This document shows positions 25,141 through 33,562 of a stretch of DNA of 64,000 nt, piece after piece. The stretch covers positions 1 to 64,000 of the forward strand of contig JAUXRX010000034.1 of the NCBI GenBank assembly GCA_030681645.1, read 5' to 3'. A program made the translations under genes and the position numbers. Positions within the stretch are counted from its first letter, which is position 1. Each line of letters starts with the position of its first letter. The notes under the pieces were generated by a model that was not told the DNA's origin, ran no database searches, and saw only the letters and a list, made by a program, of their open reading frames with translations. Source of the stretch: Archangium sp. (GTDB lineage: Bacteria > Myxococcota > Myxococcia > Myxococcales > Myxococcaceae).

Positions 25141-26103
25141 ATGCCCGTCTCAGCCGTCGCCCGCACCGCCGTCAGCAGCAGCAGCAACACCACGCCCACC
25201 CTGCGCTTCGGCGCGCGCGGCAGCGCGGTGGTGGACCTGCAGCAGCGCCTGCGCTCGGCCGGGTTCGATCCCGGCGGCATCGACGGCACCTTCGGCCCGC
25301 GCACCCAGGCGGCGGTGCGCGCCTACCAGTCGGCGCGCGGCCTGGGCGTCGACGGCATCGTGGGCCCGCAGACCTGGGGCAGCCTGCGCGGCGCGTCGGG
25401 CCCGGCACCCGCGCCCGCCCCGGCAGCCGGCTCACCCACCCTGCGCTTCGGCGCCCGCGGCGAGGCGGTGCGCGGGCTGCAGCAGCGCCTCTCCCAGCTC
25501 GGCTTCGATCCGCGCGGCGTCGACGGCGTCTTCGGCCCCGGCACGCAAGCGGCGGTGCGGTCCTTCCAGGCCTCCCGGGGGCTGGGCGTGGACGGCATCG
25601 TGGGCCCGCAGACCTGGGGCGCGCTGCGCACCGGTGACGTCTTCACTCCGCCTCCTTCCTCGGGTGGGGTCAGCCGGCCCGTCGGCGCGCGGCTCACCTC
25701 GAACTCCGAGTTCGGCATGCGCGACGCCGAGGGCGCACCCGCGGCGAACGGCGCCCGCTATCACGCCGCGAAGGACTGGTTCGCGCCGGGCGGCTCTCCG
25801 GTGTCCTCGCCCATCAACGGCACCGTGGTCGAGGTGCGGGCCTCGCGCGGCAACTCGGGCCAGGTCTTCGGCGGCACGGTGAAGATCCAGGGCGCCGACG
25901 GCCGGGTCTGGGTGTTCCGCCACGTGGACCCCACCGGCGTCTCGGTGGGCCAGCGCGTGAACGCAGGCCAGCAGGTGGCCACGGTGACGAGCTGGGCGAG
26001 CGGCCCCTCGCACACGCACATCGAGCTGTGGCGCACCTTCGCGGGCGGCTACCGCTACGAGAACATGATCGACCCGATGACCGAGCTGCGCCGGTTCCTC
26101 TAA
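25141..26103 (+). CDS. M23/LytM-type endopeptidase with two peptidoglycan-binding domains
   Basis: 320 residues. Two PG_binding_1 repeats (about 20-82 and 98-162) share LRFGARG, LQQRL, GTFGP/GVFGP and VDGIVGPQTWG. A LytM domain follows with HAAKD carrying the first zinc ligands and SHTHIELW the HxH motif. All expected ligands are present, so the enzyme should cut peptidoglycan cross-bridges. No classical signal peptide is seen: the N-terminus is Ser/Thr-rich. GAGGAG lies six bases before the ATG. The two binding repeats are also nearly identical in DNA sequence, suggesting a fairly recent duplication or gene conversion. Confidence 0.85.
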   Translation: MPVSAVARTAVSSSSNTTPTLRFGARGSAVVDLQQRLRSAGFDPGGIDGTFGPRTQAAVRAYQSARGLGVDGIVGPQTWGSLRGASGPAPAPAPAAGSPTLRFGARGEAVRGLQQRLSQLGFDPRGVDGVFGPGTQAAVRSFQASRGLGVDGIVGPQTWGALRTGDVFTPPPSSGGVSRPVGARLTSNSEFGMRDAEGAPAANGARYHAAKDWFAPGGSPVSSPINGTVVEVRASRGNSGQVFGGTVKIQGADGRVWVFRHVDPTGVSVGQRVNAGQQVATVTSWASGPSHTHIELWRTFAGGYRYENMIDPMTELRRFL

Positions 26104-26109
26104 CCCCGA

Positions 26110-26184
26110 GCTCGCCTGAGTTGATGCCGTTCTGACGCCGGGGCGCCAGGGCACGCGACAGAACGGTGATCAACTCAGGCGAGC
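26110..26184. terminator. long inverted repeat after the M23 gene
   Basis: Arms of 25 and 26 bases at 26110-26134 and 26159-26184 are complementary except for one indel/mismatch near CCGTTCTG. They contain CTCGCCTGAGTTGAT and its complement and are separated by 24 bases. The arms are less GC-rich than the surroundings. The structure starts six bases after the stop codon and could terminate transcription, or it could be a small non-autonomous repeat element. Confidence 0.6.
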
Positions 26185-26299
26185 GAGAGAGTGAAGCCGG
26201 TGTGCAGGGAGCTTCACAGGGTGCGCAGGGCCTTGAGCGGCCCGGCACCTTCATCCCCCCGGAAGTGCAGTCGGCACGGCGGGTGCTCAACGCCGCTGC

Positions 26300-27313
26300 A
26301 TGAACCTCTCTGAGACGAAGCGCCTCGTCGCTGACCTGTCGACCCCGGACCCCCGCGCCTTCTGGCGCGAGACGCTCGCGACGGGGGGCGTGGGCTGGCT
26401 CGCCTTCGGCGTGGGCATGACCAGCCGGCACCCGCTGGTGACGGGCCTCGCCTTCGGGGTGGCCGTCGCGGCGATGTTCCGCGCCACCACGTTCCTGCAC
26501 GAGCTGGCGCACCTGCGCTCGTCGCAGGCGCCCGGCGTGCGGCTCGCGTGGAACCTGCTCTGGGGCGTGCCGCTGATGGTGCCCTCGTGGCTCTACGAGC
26601 GCATGCACGGCGATCACCACCGGCCCAACCTCTACGGCACCGCGGGCGATCCGGAATACCCGCCCCTGGGCAGCCACTCGACCGCGCAGTTGGTGGTGTG
26701 GGCGCTGATGGGGCTGTGGCTCCCGCTGCTGCTGCTGGTGCGCTTCGCGGTGGTCGCGCCGCTCTCGTTCCTGGTGCCGGGTGGGCGGGCCTTCGTGCTG
26801 GCGCGCTTCTCCACGCTCACGGTGAACACCGCGTACAAGCCGCGGCCGCTGCAGGGCCCGGCGCGGCGCTTCGCCCTCTTCACCGAGGGGCTGACGATGC
26901 TCGCCGCGTGGGGGTGGATCGCGCTGGCCTTCGTCGCCCCGCACGCCGTGCTGTTCCTGGCGTTGGTGATGGTCTGCAACATGGGCCTGCAGCAGCTGCG
27001 CACCACGCTGGCGCACCGCTACGCCGGCCACGGCGAGGTGATGACCGACGAGGAGGTGCACGCCGATTCGTACAACCTGGTGCCGCGCTCAGCCGTGCTC
27101 CGCTTCCTCCTGCCGGTGGGCGCGCGGCTCCACGCCCTGCACCACGTCGCCCCGGCGGTGCCGTTTCACCAGCTCGAGGCCGCGCACCAGCGCCTCGTCG
27201 AGCAATTGCCACCCGGGAACAGCTACCACCGCGCCACCGCCACCAGCGTGGGCGCCATCGTCAGCGCGCTGCTCGCTTCGACCCACGCCGTCGTCGCCCC
27301 GGAGGCCGCATGA
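26300..27313 (+). CDS. membrane fatty acid desaturase
   Basis: 337 residues with the three histidine boxes of integral-membrane desaturases: HELAH (67-71), HGDHH (103-107) and HALHH (about 275-279). An additional AHRYAGHGE stretch precedes the last box. Four or so hydrophobic segments lie between the boxes. The di-iron centre introduces double bonds or hydroxyls into lipids. The stop overlaps the ATG of a short-chain dehydrogenase (ATGA), so the two probably act in one lipid-modifying step (inference). The exact substrate is not evident. Confidence 0.85.
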   Translation: MNLSETKRLVADLSTPDPRAFWRETLATGGVGWLAFGVGMTSRHPLVTGLAFGVAVAAMFRATTFLHELAHLRSSQAPGVRLAWNLLWGVPLMVPSWLYERMHGDHHRPNLYGTAGDPEYPPLGSHSTAQLVVWALMGLWLPLLLLVRFAVVAPLSFLVPGGRAFVLARFSTLTVNTAYKPRPLQGPARRFALFTEGLTMLAAWGWIALAFVAPHAVLFLALVMVCNMGLQQLRTTLAHRYAGHGEVMTDEEVHADSYNLVPRSAVLRFLLPVGARLHALHHVAPAVPFHQLEAAHQRLVEQLPPGNSYHRATATSVGAIVSALLASTHAVVAPEAA

Positions 27314-28203
27314 AGACCGCGCTCGTCACCGGTGCCTCCAGCGGCTTCGGCCTGCTCGCTGCCGTGGAGCTGGCCCGCCAGGGGTACGTGGTGTTCGGAA
27401 CGATGCGCACGCCGACGAACCGGCTGGCGCTCGACAAGGCCTGTCACGCGGCCCGGGTGAAGGTCGAGGTGCTGCCGCTCGACGTCACCCGGCAGCAGTC
27501 GATCGACGCCTGCGTCGAGGCGGTACGGCGGCGCGCGGGGCGGCTCGACGTGCTGGTCAACAACGCGGGCATCGCCATCGGCGGCTACTTCGAAGACCAG
27601 AGCGACGGGGAGATCCGCGAGCAGTTCGAGACCAACGTGCACGGGCTGATGGCCATGACCCGCGCGGCGCTGCCGCTGATGCGCGAGCAGCGCAGCGGCC
27701 GCATCGTCAACGTCTCGTCCATCGGTGGGCGGGTGGGCACGCCGGGCCTCGCGCCGTACTGCGCCACCAAGTTCGCGGTGGAGGGCTTCTCCGAATCGCT
27801 GCACCACGAACTGTCGTGCGACGGCATCGACGTCACCCTGGTGGAGCCGGGCACGTTTCCCACCGACATCTTCTTCGGCAACCGCCGCACCGCCGAGGCG
27901 GCCACGCGGCACGACGGCCCGCGCCGCGCCCGCTTCGTCGCGGGTGAGCGCGCGATGTACGACGACATGCAGAAGCGCAACCCCGACCCGAAGATCGTCG
28001 GCGAGACCATCGCCCGGGCGGCGAGCGAGGAGCACCCAGCCCTGCGCTACCCGGTGGGGGCCGACGCGCAGGCCGCGACGTGGGCGATGCGGCTGTTGCC
28101 CGCACGGCTGTGGCACTTCCTGGTGGGCTCGCGCTTCAACGTGAAGCCGGAGCCTGTCTCCTTCCCCCTGCCCAGCGGGCCCAGCGGGGAGAGGGCGGGG
28201 TGA
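27310..28203 (+). CDS. short-chain dehydrogenase/reductase
   Basis: 297 residues. The NAD(P)-binding motif is VTGASSGFG (6-14), with LVNNAGIA and the catalytic YCATK (Tyr-x-x-x-Lys) with SSIGG upstream. The form is close to classical SDRs acting on lipids or polyketides. The last 14 residues (SFPLPSGPSGERAG) and the stop codon itself are encoded by a copy of the palindromic repeat family at 28159-28210, so the native C-terminus has been replaced or extended. The gene is coupled to the desaturase. Confidence 0.85.
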   Translation: MKTALVTGASSGFGLLAAVELARQGYVVFGTMRTPTNRLALDKACHAARVKVEVLPLDVTRQQSIDACVEAVRRRAGRLDVLVNNAGIAIGGYFEDQSDGEIREQFETNVHGLMAMTRAALPLMREQRSGRIVNVSSIGGRVGTPGLAPYCATKFAVEGFSESLHHELSCDGIDVTLVEPGTFPTDIFFGNRRTAEAATRHDGPRRARFVAGERAMYDDMQKRNPDPKIVGETIARAASEEHPALRYPVGADAQAATWAMRLLPARLWHFLVGSRFNVKPEPVSFPLPSGPSGERAG

Positions 28204-28210
28204 GGGGCGC
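28159..28210. repeat. palindromic repeat copy 1 (at SDR 3' end)
   Basis: CTCCTTCCCCCTGCCCAGCG followed by a GGGGAGAGGGCGGGGTGAGG arm matches the family seen at 34.1, 37.1, 40.4, 45.5 and 48.2 kb, here with an enlarged loop. The TGA inside GGGGTGAGGGG is the stop codon of the SDR gene. Confidence 0.75.
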
Positions 28211-28244
28211 AAGCCGTTCTATGCTCAGCGGATCAGCTCCCTTC

Positions 28245-28709
28245 TCAGTACCCCCGCGCCTCGTTCTCGCGCGTTTCTGAGGCTCGAGGGCCCGGGGCGT
28301 CGTTCCACGGAAACACGCAGGCCCGCGCGTGGCAGGCGAGCGGCACCTTCACCTGGGTCGCCTTCGCGGTGCCGGTGCTCAGCCCGAACTCGAGGCGCAG
28401 CAGCACGCGCTTCACGCAGGCCACGTCGAGGCGCGCGGCCCCCTCGACCTCGGCATGCACGACGAAGCCGGGCTCGTTGACCTCGAAGACGAGCAGGTGC
28501 ACCGTCGGCAGCGGCAGCGGAACCACCGGCGGAACGCCCTCGTGCCACCCCTTCGGCCTGGGCGCTGGCGGCGGCGCGAGGCAGGCGTCGAGCGCGGCGC
28601 GTGCTCCCTCGAGCGTCTTCTGCACCACGACTGGAGCGTGCCCGCGCAGGTCGACCGTCGCCACCGGCGGGCCACCCAGCAGCAAGAGCGTCAGCAGTGA
28701 AGAAAGCAC
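28245..28709 (-). CDS. secreted protein resembling AgmX/PglI-type C-terminal domains
   Basis: 154 residues from a GTG at 28709 with GAGG upstream, which yields a signal-like N-terminus (LSSLLTLLLLGGPPVA). The remainder resembles the small domain found in AgmX/TonB-like myxobacterial proteins: RAALDACL, a strand reading LLVFEVNEPGFVVHAEVEG, then VACVKRVLLRLEFG and a closing strand. It has paired cysteines. Longer starts up to 28817 overlap the upstream cytochrome gene. Function is unknown. It follows that cytochrome gene on the same strand, so it may be cotranscribed. Confidence 0.55.
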   Translation of the reverse strand: MLSSLLTLLLLGGPPVATVDLRGHAPVVVQKTLEGARAALDACLAPPPAPRPKGWHEGVPPVVPLPLPTVHLLVFEVNEPGFVVHAEVEGAARLDVACVKRVLLRLEFGLSTGTAKATQVKVPLACHARACVFPWNDAPGPRASETRENEARGY

Positions 28710-28756
28710 TTCGAGGACCTCATCAGTGACGGCCTCCGCTCGGGAGTCCCTCTCAG

Positions 28757-29686
28757 TCAGAGCGACGGCGGCGCGACGTAGGGAACGGGCCGGGCCTTGG
28801 TGAGGAAGGTGAGCCACGCGTGCAGCGCGGTGACGTCGTCCTTCGTGACGTCCTTGAAGAACGGCATCATCTGCCCCTTCTCCGGCGCGTCGCGATCGCG
28901 GTAGCGCACGTGCAGGTAGAGCGCGTGCACGCCGACGCGCTCGACCACCGGCGCAGGCTTGACGAAGTCGATGCCGTAGCGGCCGCCCACCTCGCGCACC
29001 GAGTGGCAGTACTGGCAGTGGCTCTTGAAGACCACGAAGCCCGCCTTCTCACCGTCGGTGCGGCCGACGTCGAACTGCTTGTACCACTCGTCTGCGCGCA
29101 CGTACTCGATGCCCGTGAGCGTGTTGGTGAAGGAGAACGGCGAGAAGCCATCGGCCTGCGCCGCCCTGGTGGTGAAGGGGTGCACCTTCGTGGCGACCAC
29201 CAGCTTGTTGCGCTGGAACTTCAGCGGCCGCACGTCGTGGCCTTCAGGCCCCTTCGTCACCATGGGGAAGGCGGTGATCCACAGGTCGTTCACCTTGAGC
29301 TCGGTGGCGATGAACGGGTCGAGCGTCTTGAGCACCTCGAGGTCGTCGATGGGGAACGGCACGCTCATGCCGTTCTCGAAGTGCAGCAGCACCAGGTCGC
29401 TGCGGCCGGTGCGCTCCATCACCTCGAGCAGCGAGCGCAGCGGCACGCCCCGGTACTTCATCTTCTCGCCCGGGTACTGGATGTCTTCGCGGGTCACCTC
29501 GACCTTCGGCTTCGCCGAGAGATCGACCTCGGTGTACTTGCGCTCGGCGCTGCCGCTCGGGCGGATCCAGATCTTGATCACCTGGCCCGGCGGCGGCTCG
29601 ACCGGGGCGGGGCCGGCCAGCGCCACGCCGGGGAGGAGAGCCAGCAGGAGGGTCGTCGCAACACGGAGTCTCATGCGCAGCGACAT
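28757..29686 (-). CDS. periplasmic cytochrome c protein with oxidoreductase-like N-terminal part
   Basis: 309 residues from the ATG at 29686 (29674 is also possible). A signal peptide (VATTLLLALLPGVALAG) is followed by about 180 residues resembling a sulfite-oxidase/molybdopterin-oxidoreductase-like fold (YPGEKMKYRGVPLRSLLEVM). No cofactor cysteine was recognised there. The C-terminal part has one heme c site, HCQYCHSVRE (CxxCH), and a downstream Met-rich GQMMPFF that can supply the axial ligand. It is likely a periplasmic electron carrier; its partner is not visible. It lies directly downstream of the AttH-prenyl-synthase fusion gene, with 17 bases between. Confidence 0.75.
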   Translation of the reverse strand: MSLRMRLRVATTLLLALLPGVALAGPAPVEPPPGQVIKIWIRPSGSAERKYTEVDLSAKPKVEVTREDIQYPGEKMKYRGVPLRSLLEVMERTGRSDLVLLHFENGMSVPFPIDDLEVLKTLDPFIATELKVNDLWITAFPMVTKGPEGHDVRPLKFQRNKLVVATKVHPFTTRAAQADGFSPFSFTNTLTGIEYVRADEWYKQFDVGRTDGEKAGFVVFKSHCQYCHSVREVGGRYGIDFVKPAPVVERVGVHALYLHVRYRDRDAPEKGQMMPFFKDVTKDDVTALHAWLTFLTKARPVPYVAPPSL

Positions 29687-29703
29687 ACCAATTTTGACGG
29701 CCC

Positions 29704-31959
29704 TCAGTAGTGCCGCTCGAGCACGTACCAGCCGAACGCCCGGAGCATCACCTTGGCCAGCGAGTCTTCCACCAGCGGGGTGAGCGCGACCCACGCGTCC
29801 TCCACCAGCTTGCGCGCCTCGGCCAGGCAGCCGTCGAGCGCCCCGCACTTCTCGATGAGCCCGATGGCCTCGCCCACGATGGCCGGGTCTGACGAGCGCA
29901 TCGAGACCAGCACCCAGAGCCTGCGGCGATCGACCTCGTCCAGGTGCCCCAGCGCGCGCGCCACCGGCAGGGTCACCTTGCCGTGCGTGATGTCTTCGCC
30001 GGTCTGCTTGAGCTCGCCCTTGAAGCCGCGCAGGTTGAGCACGTCGTCGACGATCTGGAACGCCAACCCCAGCGCGTCGAAGTAGCGGCCCACCGCCTCG
30101 ACCTGCACCTTCGTGCCCCCGCCCACCAGCGCGCCCATGCGCGCGAGCGCCGAGGCCGGGGCGGCGGTCTTGAGCCGGTGAATGGCCAGCACCCGCTGCT
30201 CCAGCGACGCCACGTCACCTCCCGCGAGCGCGGCCGGCACGAAGGCCTCGAGCCCGTCGAGGTCGATGGCCTGGCCCGCGTGCCCTTCGCGCAGCGCCTC
30301 GAAGTAGAGATCGTACAGCTCGAGCTTGATCGCGTCGGGCACCAGCGAGCGGCGCAGCATGCGCTCGCCCATGAAGTACGCGGCGGTGCCGGCGTTGATG
30401 GCCAGCGCCTCTCCGTACTTGAGGTGCGCGGTCGGCCCGCCGCGGCGCACGTCCGACTTGTCCTGCACGTCGTCGACGATGAGCGAGCCGACGTGCATGA
30501 ACTCGGGGAAGGCGAGCCACTCGGCGAACTTGCGCGAGTCGCCCAGCACCACGTCGCAGCAGGCCAGCGCCGCGTACGAGCGCCAGGCCTTGCCGCCGCG
30601 ATCGGTGATCTCCCGCACCGGGGCGATCAACGTGCGCGAGAGCTGCTGCATGTCCACCCCGTCGAGCACCGACTCGCGGCCGGGCGCGGCCACCAGCTTC
30701 TGCGCGTGCGCCAGGGTCAGGTCGAGCGGGTAGACCTCCTTCACCGACTCGCGCACCGCCTCGCCCACGCTCTTGAAGAAGCCGTCGAGCGTCTCGGCGG
30801 TGAAGAAGCCGCTGCGCTCCACGAAGCCAGGGCCCTGCACCGCCTTGCCCTCGCGGGTACCCTTCACCCTGCAGCGGCCTTCCCAGAAGGCGGGCTTGCT
30901 GATCACCGTCACCAGTTCCTGGTCGCTGAACTCCGCGTCGACGGTGAGCGAGAGCGCCGCGCCGGGGATCTCCAGCAGGAACGAGGTGGGGTAACACTCG
31001 AAGGTGCGCACGCTGCGCCACTGGCCCCGCGGCGCGAGGGTGAAGTCGCGAAACGAGCGGCTGGTGCCGTCGGCGGCGATCACCACCGCCCAGCGGCCCT
31101 GGCTCTCCTTCGTCTGCGAGTGCACCAGGTCGTACACGCTGACGTCGCTGCCGTCGTCGAGCTGCGCCGACACCCAGTTCCACGCCACCACGCCCAGGTC
31201 TGATTGTTTCTTCTTCCCGGGTTGCCGGTCCGGGGGCGGAGCGCCGAACTCGTGGTCGTACCAACCCTGCCCGCTCACCTCGACGCGCGCGCCGTCGATG
31301 GTCACCGCGCCCTTCACCTCGCAGCGCGGCACGAAGACGTAGAACATGTCTTCGCCGTGCACCCCGCGCACCACCCCGTCGTCGCCGTGGCGAATGGGCG
31401 GCTTCTTCAAGGCGAAGGTGAGCTCGGCGCCCAGCGGACTGCGCGGCCCCTCGGCGCTCCCGAGCACGAGCCGGTACTCGCCCGGCTTCACCTTCTCGAA
31501 ACGCAGGCCGCCGTAGTCGAGCGCGAGGCGATCGGTCGCCACCTGCACCGGCCCGGGGAAGAACCGGTCTGGCAGCGGCACCCGGCCCGCGCGCAGCACC
31601 TCGCTCACCGCGCGGTTGAGCCGCTCGTCCCGCGCGCCATGGCCCTGCTTGATCCGCTCCAGCCCGATGGCGGGCGCGTTCGCGTCGACGAAGCTGCGCG
31701 CGAGGTACTCGCCCTTCGCCACGTCGGAAAGCGCCCAGGTGAGCGAGTGCGCGTACTCGGGTGAGCCGTCGGCCCGCTTGCCGTTGACGATCCGGAAGAA
31801 CGCGGCGAACAGCGAGAGCGCCCGGCCGTCGGCGGCGGTGAGGTGCGCGTTGACGTACCACCACTCGGTGGTGGCCGAGGCGTGTGGGAGGTCGTGCGTG
31901 GAAAGGTCGACCGGCCCGGACACGGGCCAATCACTGGGGAAAATGCTGGGGGTCGACAC
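29704..31959 (-). CDS. fusion of an AttH/CrtC-like lipocalin-type domain with a polyprenyl diphosphate synthase
   Basis: 751 residues. The N-terminal half (about 1-370) resembles the AttH/CrtC (carotenoid 1,2-hydratase) family: TTEWWYVNAHL near residue 32, WYDHEFG and AWNWVSAQLDDGSDVSVYDL. The C-terminal half (about 390-751) is a trans-isoprenyl diphosphate synthase: first aspartate-rich motif DDVQD (about residue 495, in LIVDDVQDKSDVRRG) and second motif DDVLN (about 637), where the usual final Asp is Asn. GKVTLPVARA is also typical. The synthase elongates prenyl diphosphates with Mg2+. Fusion suggests that the prenyl product is handed to a hydratase-like or binding domain (inference). The GTG at 31959 is the only good start. 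It could serve carotenoid or other terpenoid synthesis; no crt genes are nearby. Confidence 0.8.
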   Translation of the reverse strand: MSTPSIFPSDWPVSGPVDLSTHDLPHASATTEWWYVNAHLTAADGRALSLFAAFFRIVNGKRADGSPEYAHSLTWALSDVAKGEYLARSFVDANAPAIGLERIKQGHGARDERLNRAVSEVLRAGRVPLPDRFFPGPVQVATDRLALDYGGLRFEKVKPGEYRLVLGSAEGPRSPLGAELTFALKKPPIRHGDDGVVRGVHGEDMFYVFVPRCEVKGAVTIDGARVEVSGQGWYDHEFGAPPPDRQPGKKKQSDLGVVAWNWVSAQLDDGSDVSVYDLVHSQTKESQGRWAVVIAADGTSRSFRDFTLAPRGQWRSVRTFECYPTSFLLEIPGAALSLTVDAEFSDQELVTVISKPAFWEGRCRVKGTREGKAVQGPGFVERSGFFTAETLDGFFKSVGEAVRESVKEVYPLDLTLAHAQKLVAAPGRESVLDGVDMQQLSRTLIAPVREITDRGGKAWRSYAALACCDVVLGDSRKFAEWLAFPEFMHVGSLIVDDVQDKSDVRRGGPTAHLKYGEALAINAGTAAYFMGERMLRRSLVPDAIKLELYDLYFEALREGHAGQAIDLDGLEAFVPAALAGGDVASLEQRVLAIHRLKTAAPASALARMGALVGGGTKVQVEAVGRYFDALGLAFQIVDDVLNLRGFKGELKQTGEDITHGKVTLPVARALGHLDEVDRRRLWVLVSMRSSDPAIVGEAIGLIEKCGALDGCLAEARKLVEDAWVALTPLVEDSLAKVMLRAFGWYVLERHY

Positions 31960-32013
31960 CCGGAAGGCCTTCTCTTTCGTTTCCCCCTCGAGACGGGCCG
32001 AACCTTGAAAGGC

Positions 32014-32106
32014 ATGACCCTCCGTGTCAACGCCAGCGTTGGCGATGCAGGAACCATGGTCGGGGAGTACAAGAAGCCAGACGGGCGCCGTGACCTGGGG
32101 GGCTGA
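32014..32106 (+). CDS. possible 30-residue ORF coupled to the PAS kinase
   Basis: ATG at 32014 follows GAAAGG closely. The 31-codon frame (VNASVGDAGTMVGEYKKPDG in its middle) ends with TGA at 32104-32106, overlapping the ATG of the histidine kinase (TGATG). This arrangement fits a short leader or coupling ORF. There is no homology evidence, and the sequence has no membrane segment. Confidence 0.35.
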   Translation: MTLRVNASVGDAGTMVGEYKKPDGRRDLGG

Positions 32107-33476
32107 TGGACCAGCTGCCGGACTTCTTTCAGGAAGCGTTTCGGGTCGCGCCCGTCGGGATGCTGGTGGTCGACGGGCGCGGCGTGATCGTCGACGTCAA
32201 TCGCCAGCTCGAGCGGCTGTTCGGCTACTCACGCGAGCAGCTCCTGGGCCAGCCCGTCGAGCTGCTGGTCGATGGGCTCGCCGAATCGCACCGCAGCCAG
32301 CGGGAAGCGTACCTCGCCCGCCCCGCGCCCCGGCCGATGGGTGCAGGCCGCGACCTCTTCGGGCGCCATCGCGACGGCCACCGCGTGCCGGTGGAGATCG
32401 GCCTCACCCCGCTCGCCGCGGCCGGCACCACCTGGGTGCTCGCCTCGGTGGTCGACCTCACCGAACGCAAACGCGCTGACGAACAGTTCCGCCTGGCGAT
32501 CGAGGCCGCGCCCAACGGAATGATGCTGGTGAACGAGGAAGGCACCATCGTGCTGGTCAACCAGCAGATCGAACAGCTCTTCGGCTACACCCGCGACGAG
32601 CTCATCGGCCGCTCGGTCGACGAGCTCCTCCCCGCCCGCTTTCGTCACGGGCACGACGGCAGCCGCCGCTCGTTCTTCGCGCAGCCCAGGGCACGGCCCA
32701 TGGGCGCGGGCCGCGAGCTCTTCGGCCTGCGCAAGGACGGCCGCGAGGTGCCGGTGGAGATCGGCCTGTCGCCCCTGCAGACGGCCAGGGGCGTGCTGGT
32801 GCTCAGCTCGATCGTGGACATCACCGAGCGCCGCCATGCCCGGGAGCTGCTGCAGGCCTCGCTCACCGAGACCGAGACGCTCCTCAAGGAACTGCACCAC
32901 CGGGCGAAGAACAACCTGCAGCTGATCGCCAGCCTGCTCGACCTGGCCTCGGCGGCGCCCGGCCCCGACGTGCTGCGCGAGTGCCGCGACCGGATCAACA
33001 GCATCGCCCTGGTGCACGAGAAGCTCTACCAGTCAGGCACGTTCGCGAAGATCGAGCTCAGCGACTACCTCCGCACCCTCAGCGAGCAGGTGACCTTCGC
33101 CTGGACGCGGCCCGAGGGCGCCCCCATCGACGTGCGCATCGAGGCCGAGGACATCTTCCTGCCCCTCGACCGGGCCATTCCCTGCGGGCTGGTGATCAAC
33201 GAACTCCTCACCAACGCCTTCAAGCACGCCTTCCCCGGCGCACGCGGGGGCACCGTGTGGGTTCGCGCCGTTCGTGAAGGCGCCCGCCTTCACCTGAGCG
33301 TCGAAGACGACGGGGTGGGCATGGCGCAGGGCGTCGGCCGCGCCGGCCACATCGGTCTCGAGCTCGTGCACGCGCTCGCCCGGCAGCTGCGGGGCGAGCT
33401 CCACTTCGGCGGCGGACGCGGCACCCACGTCAGCCTCCGCTTCGAGGGGTCAGCCCATGACGACGGCACGAGTTGA
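32106..33476 (+). CDS. double-PAS sensor histidine kinase (HisKA_2 type)
   Basis: 456 residues, soluble. Two PAS domains (about 8-120 and 125-245) are similar to each other: APVGMLVVDGRGVIVDVN and APNGMMLVNEEGTIVLVN, both with FGY(S/T)R(D/E)(E)L and a PMGAGR(D/E)LFG segment that suggests internal duplication. The kinase core is HisKA_2-like, with phosphoacceptor His in LLKELHHRAKNNLQL, then HATPase_c with NELLTNAFKHAF and DDGVGM. No membrane segment or heme/flavin ligand can be assigned. There is no cognate receiver next to it. Small ORFs overlap both ends. Confidence 0.9.
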   Translation: MDQLPDFFQEAFRVAPVGMLVVDGRGVIVDVNRQLERLFGYSREQLLGQPVELLVDGLAESHRSQREAYLARPAPRPMGAGRDLFGRHRDGHRVPVEIGLTPLAAAGTTWVLASVVDLTERKRADEQFRLAIEAAPNGMMLVNEEGTIVLVNQQIEQLFGYTRDELIGRSVDELLPARFRHGHDGSRRSFFAQPRARPMGAGRELFGLRKDGREVPVEIGLSPLQTARGVLVLSSIVDITERRHARELLQASLTETETLLKELHHRAKNNLQLIASLLDLASAAPGPDVLRECRDRINSIALVHEKLYQSGTFAKIELSDYLRTLSEQVTFAWTRPEGAPIDVRIEAEDIFLPLDRAIPCGLVINELLTNAFKHAFPGARGGTVWVRAVREGARLHLSVEDDGVGMAQGVGRAGHIGLELVHALARQLRGELHFGGGRGTHVSLRFEGSAHDDGTS

Positions 33477-33558
33477 AGAGGTGGTGAGGTCCCGCCGCCT
33501 GCCCATCGACGTGCGCTCTCTGACCGCGTTCATCCGTCGCGGCGAGCCGGCGAGGTAG
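33457..33558 (+). CDS. possible 33-residue ORF overlapping the PAS kinase 3' end
   Basis: ATG at 33457 has GAGGGG seven bases upstream and opens a 34-codon frame (RVEEVVRSRRLPIDVRSLTA in its core) that ends four bases before the next gene. Its last codons contain the GAGG ribosome site of that gene. Composition is basic and protein-like but no family was recognised. It may be a small protein or a coupling ORF. Confidence 0.3.
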   Translation: MTTARVEEVVRSRRLPIDVRSLTAFIRRGEPAR

Positions 33559-33562
33559 CCAC

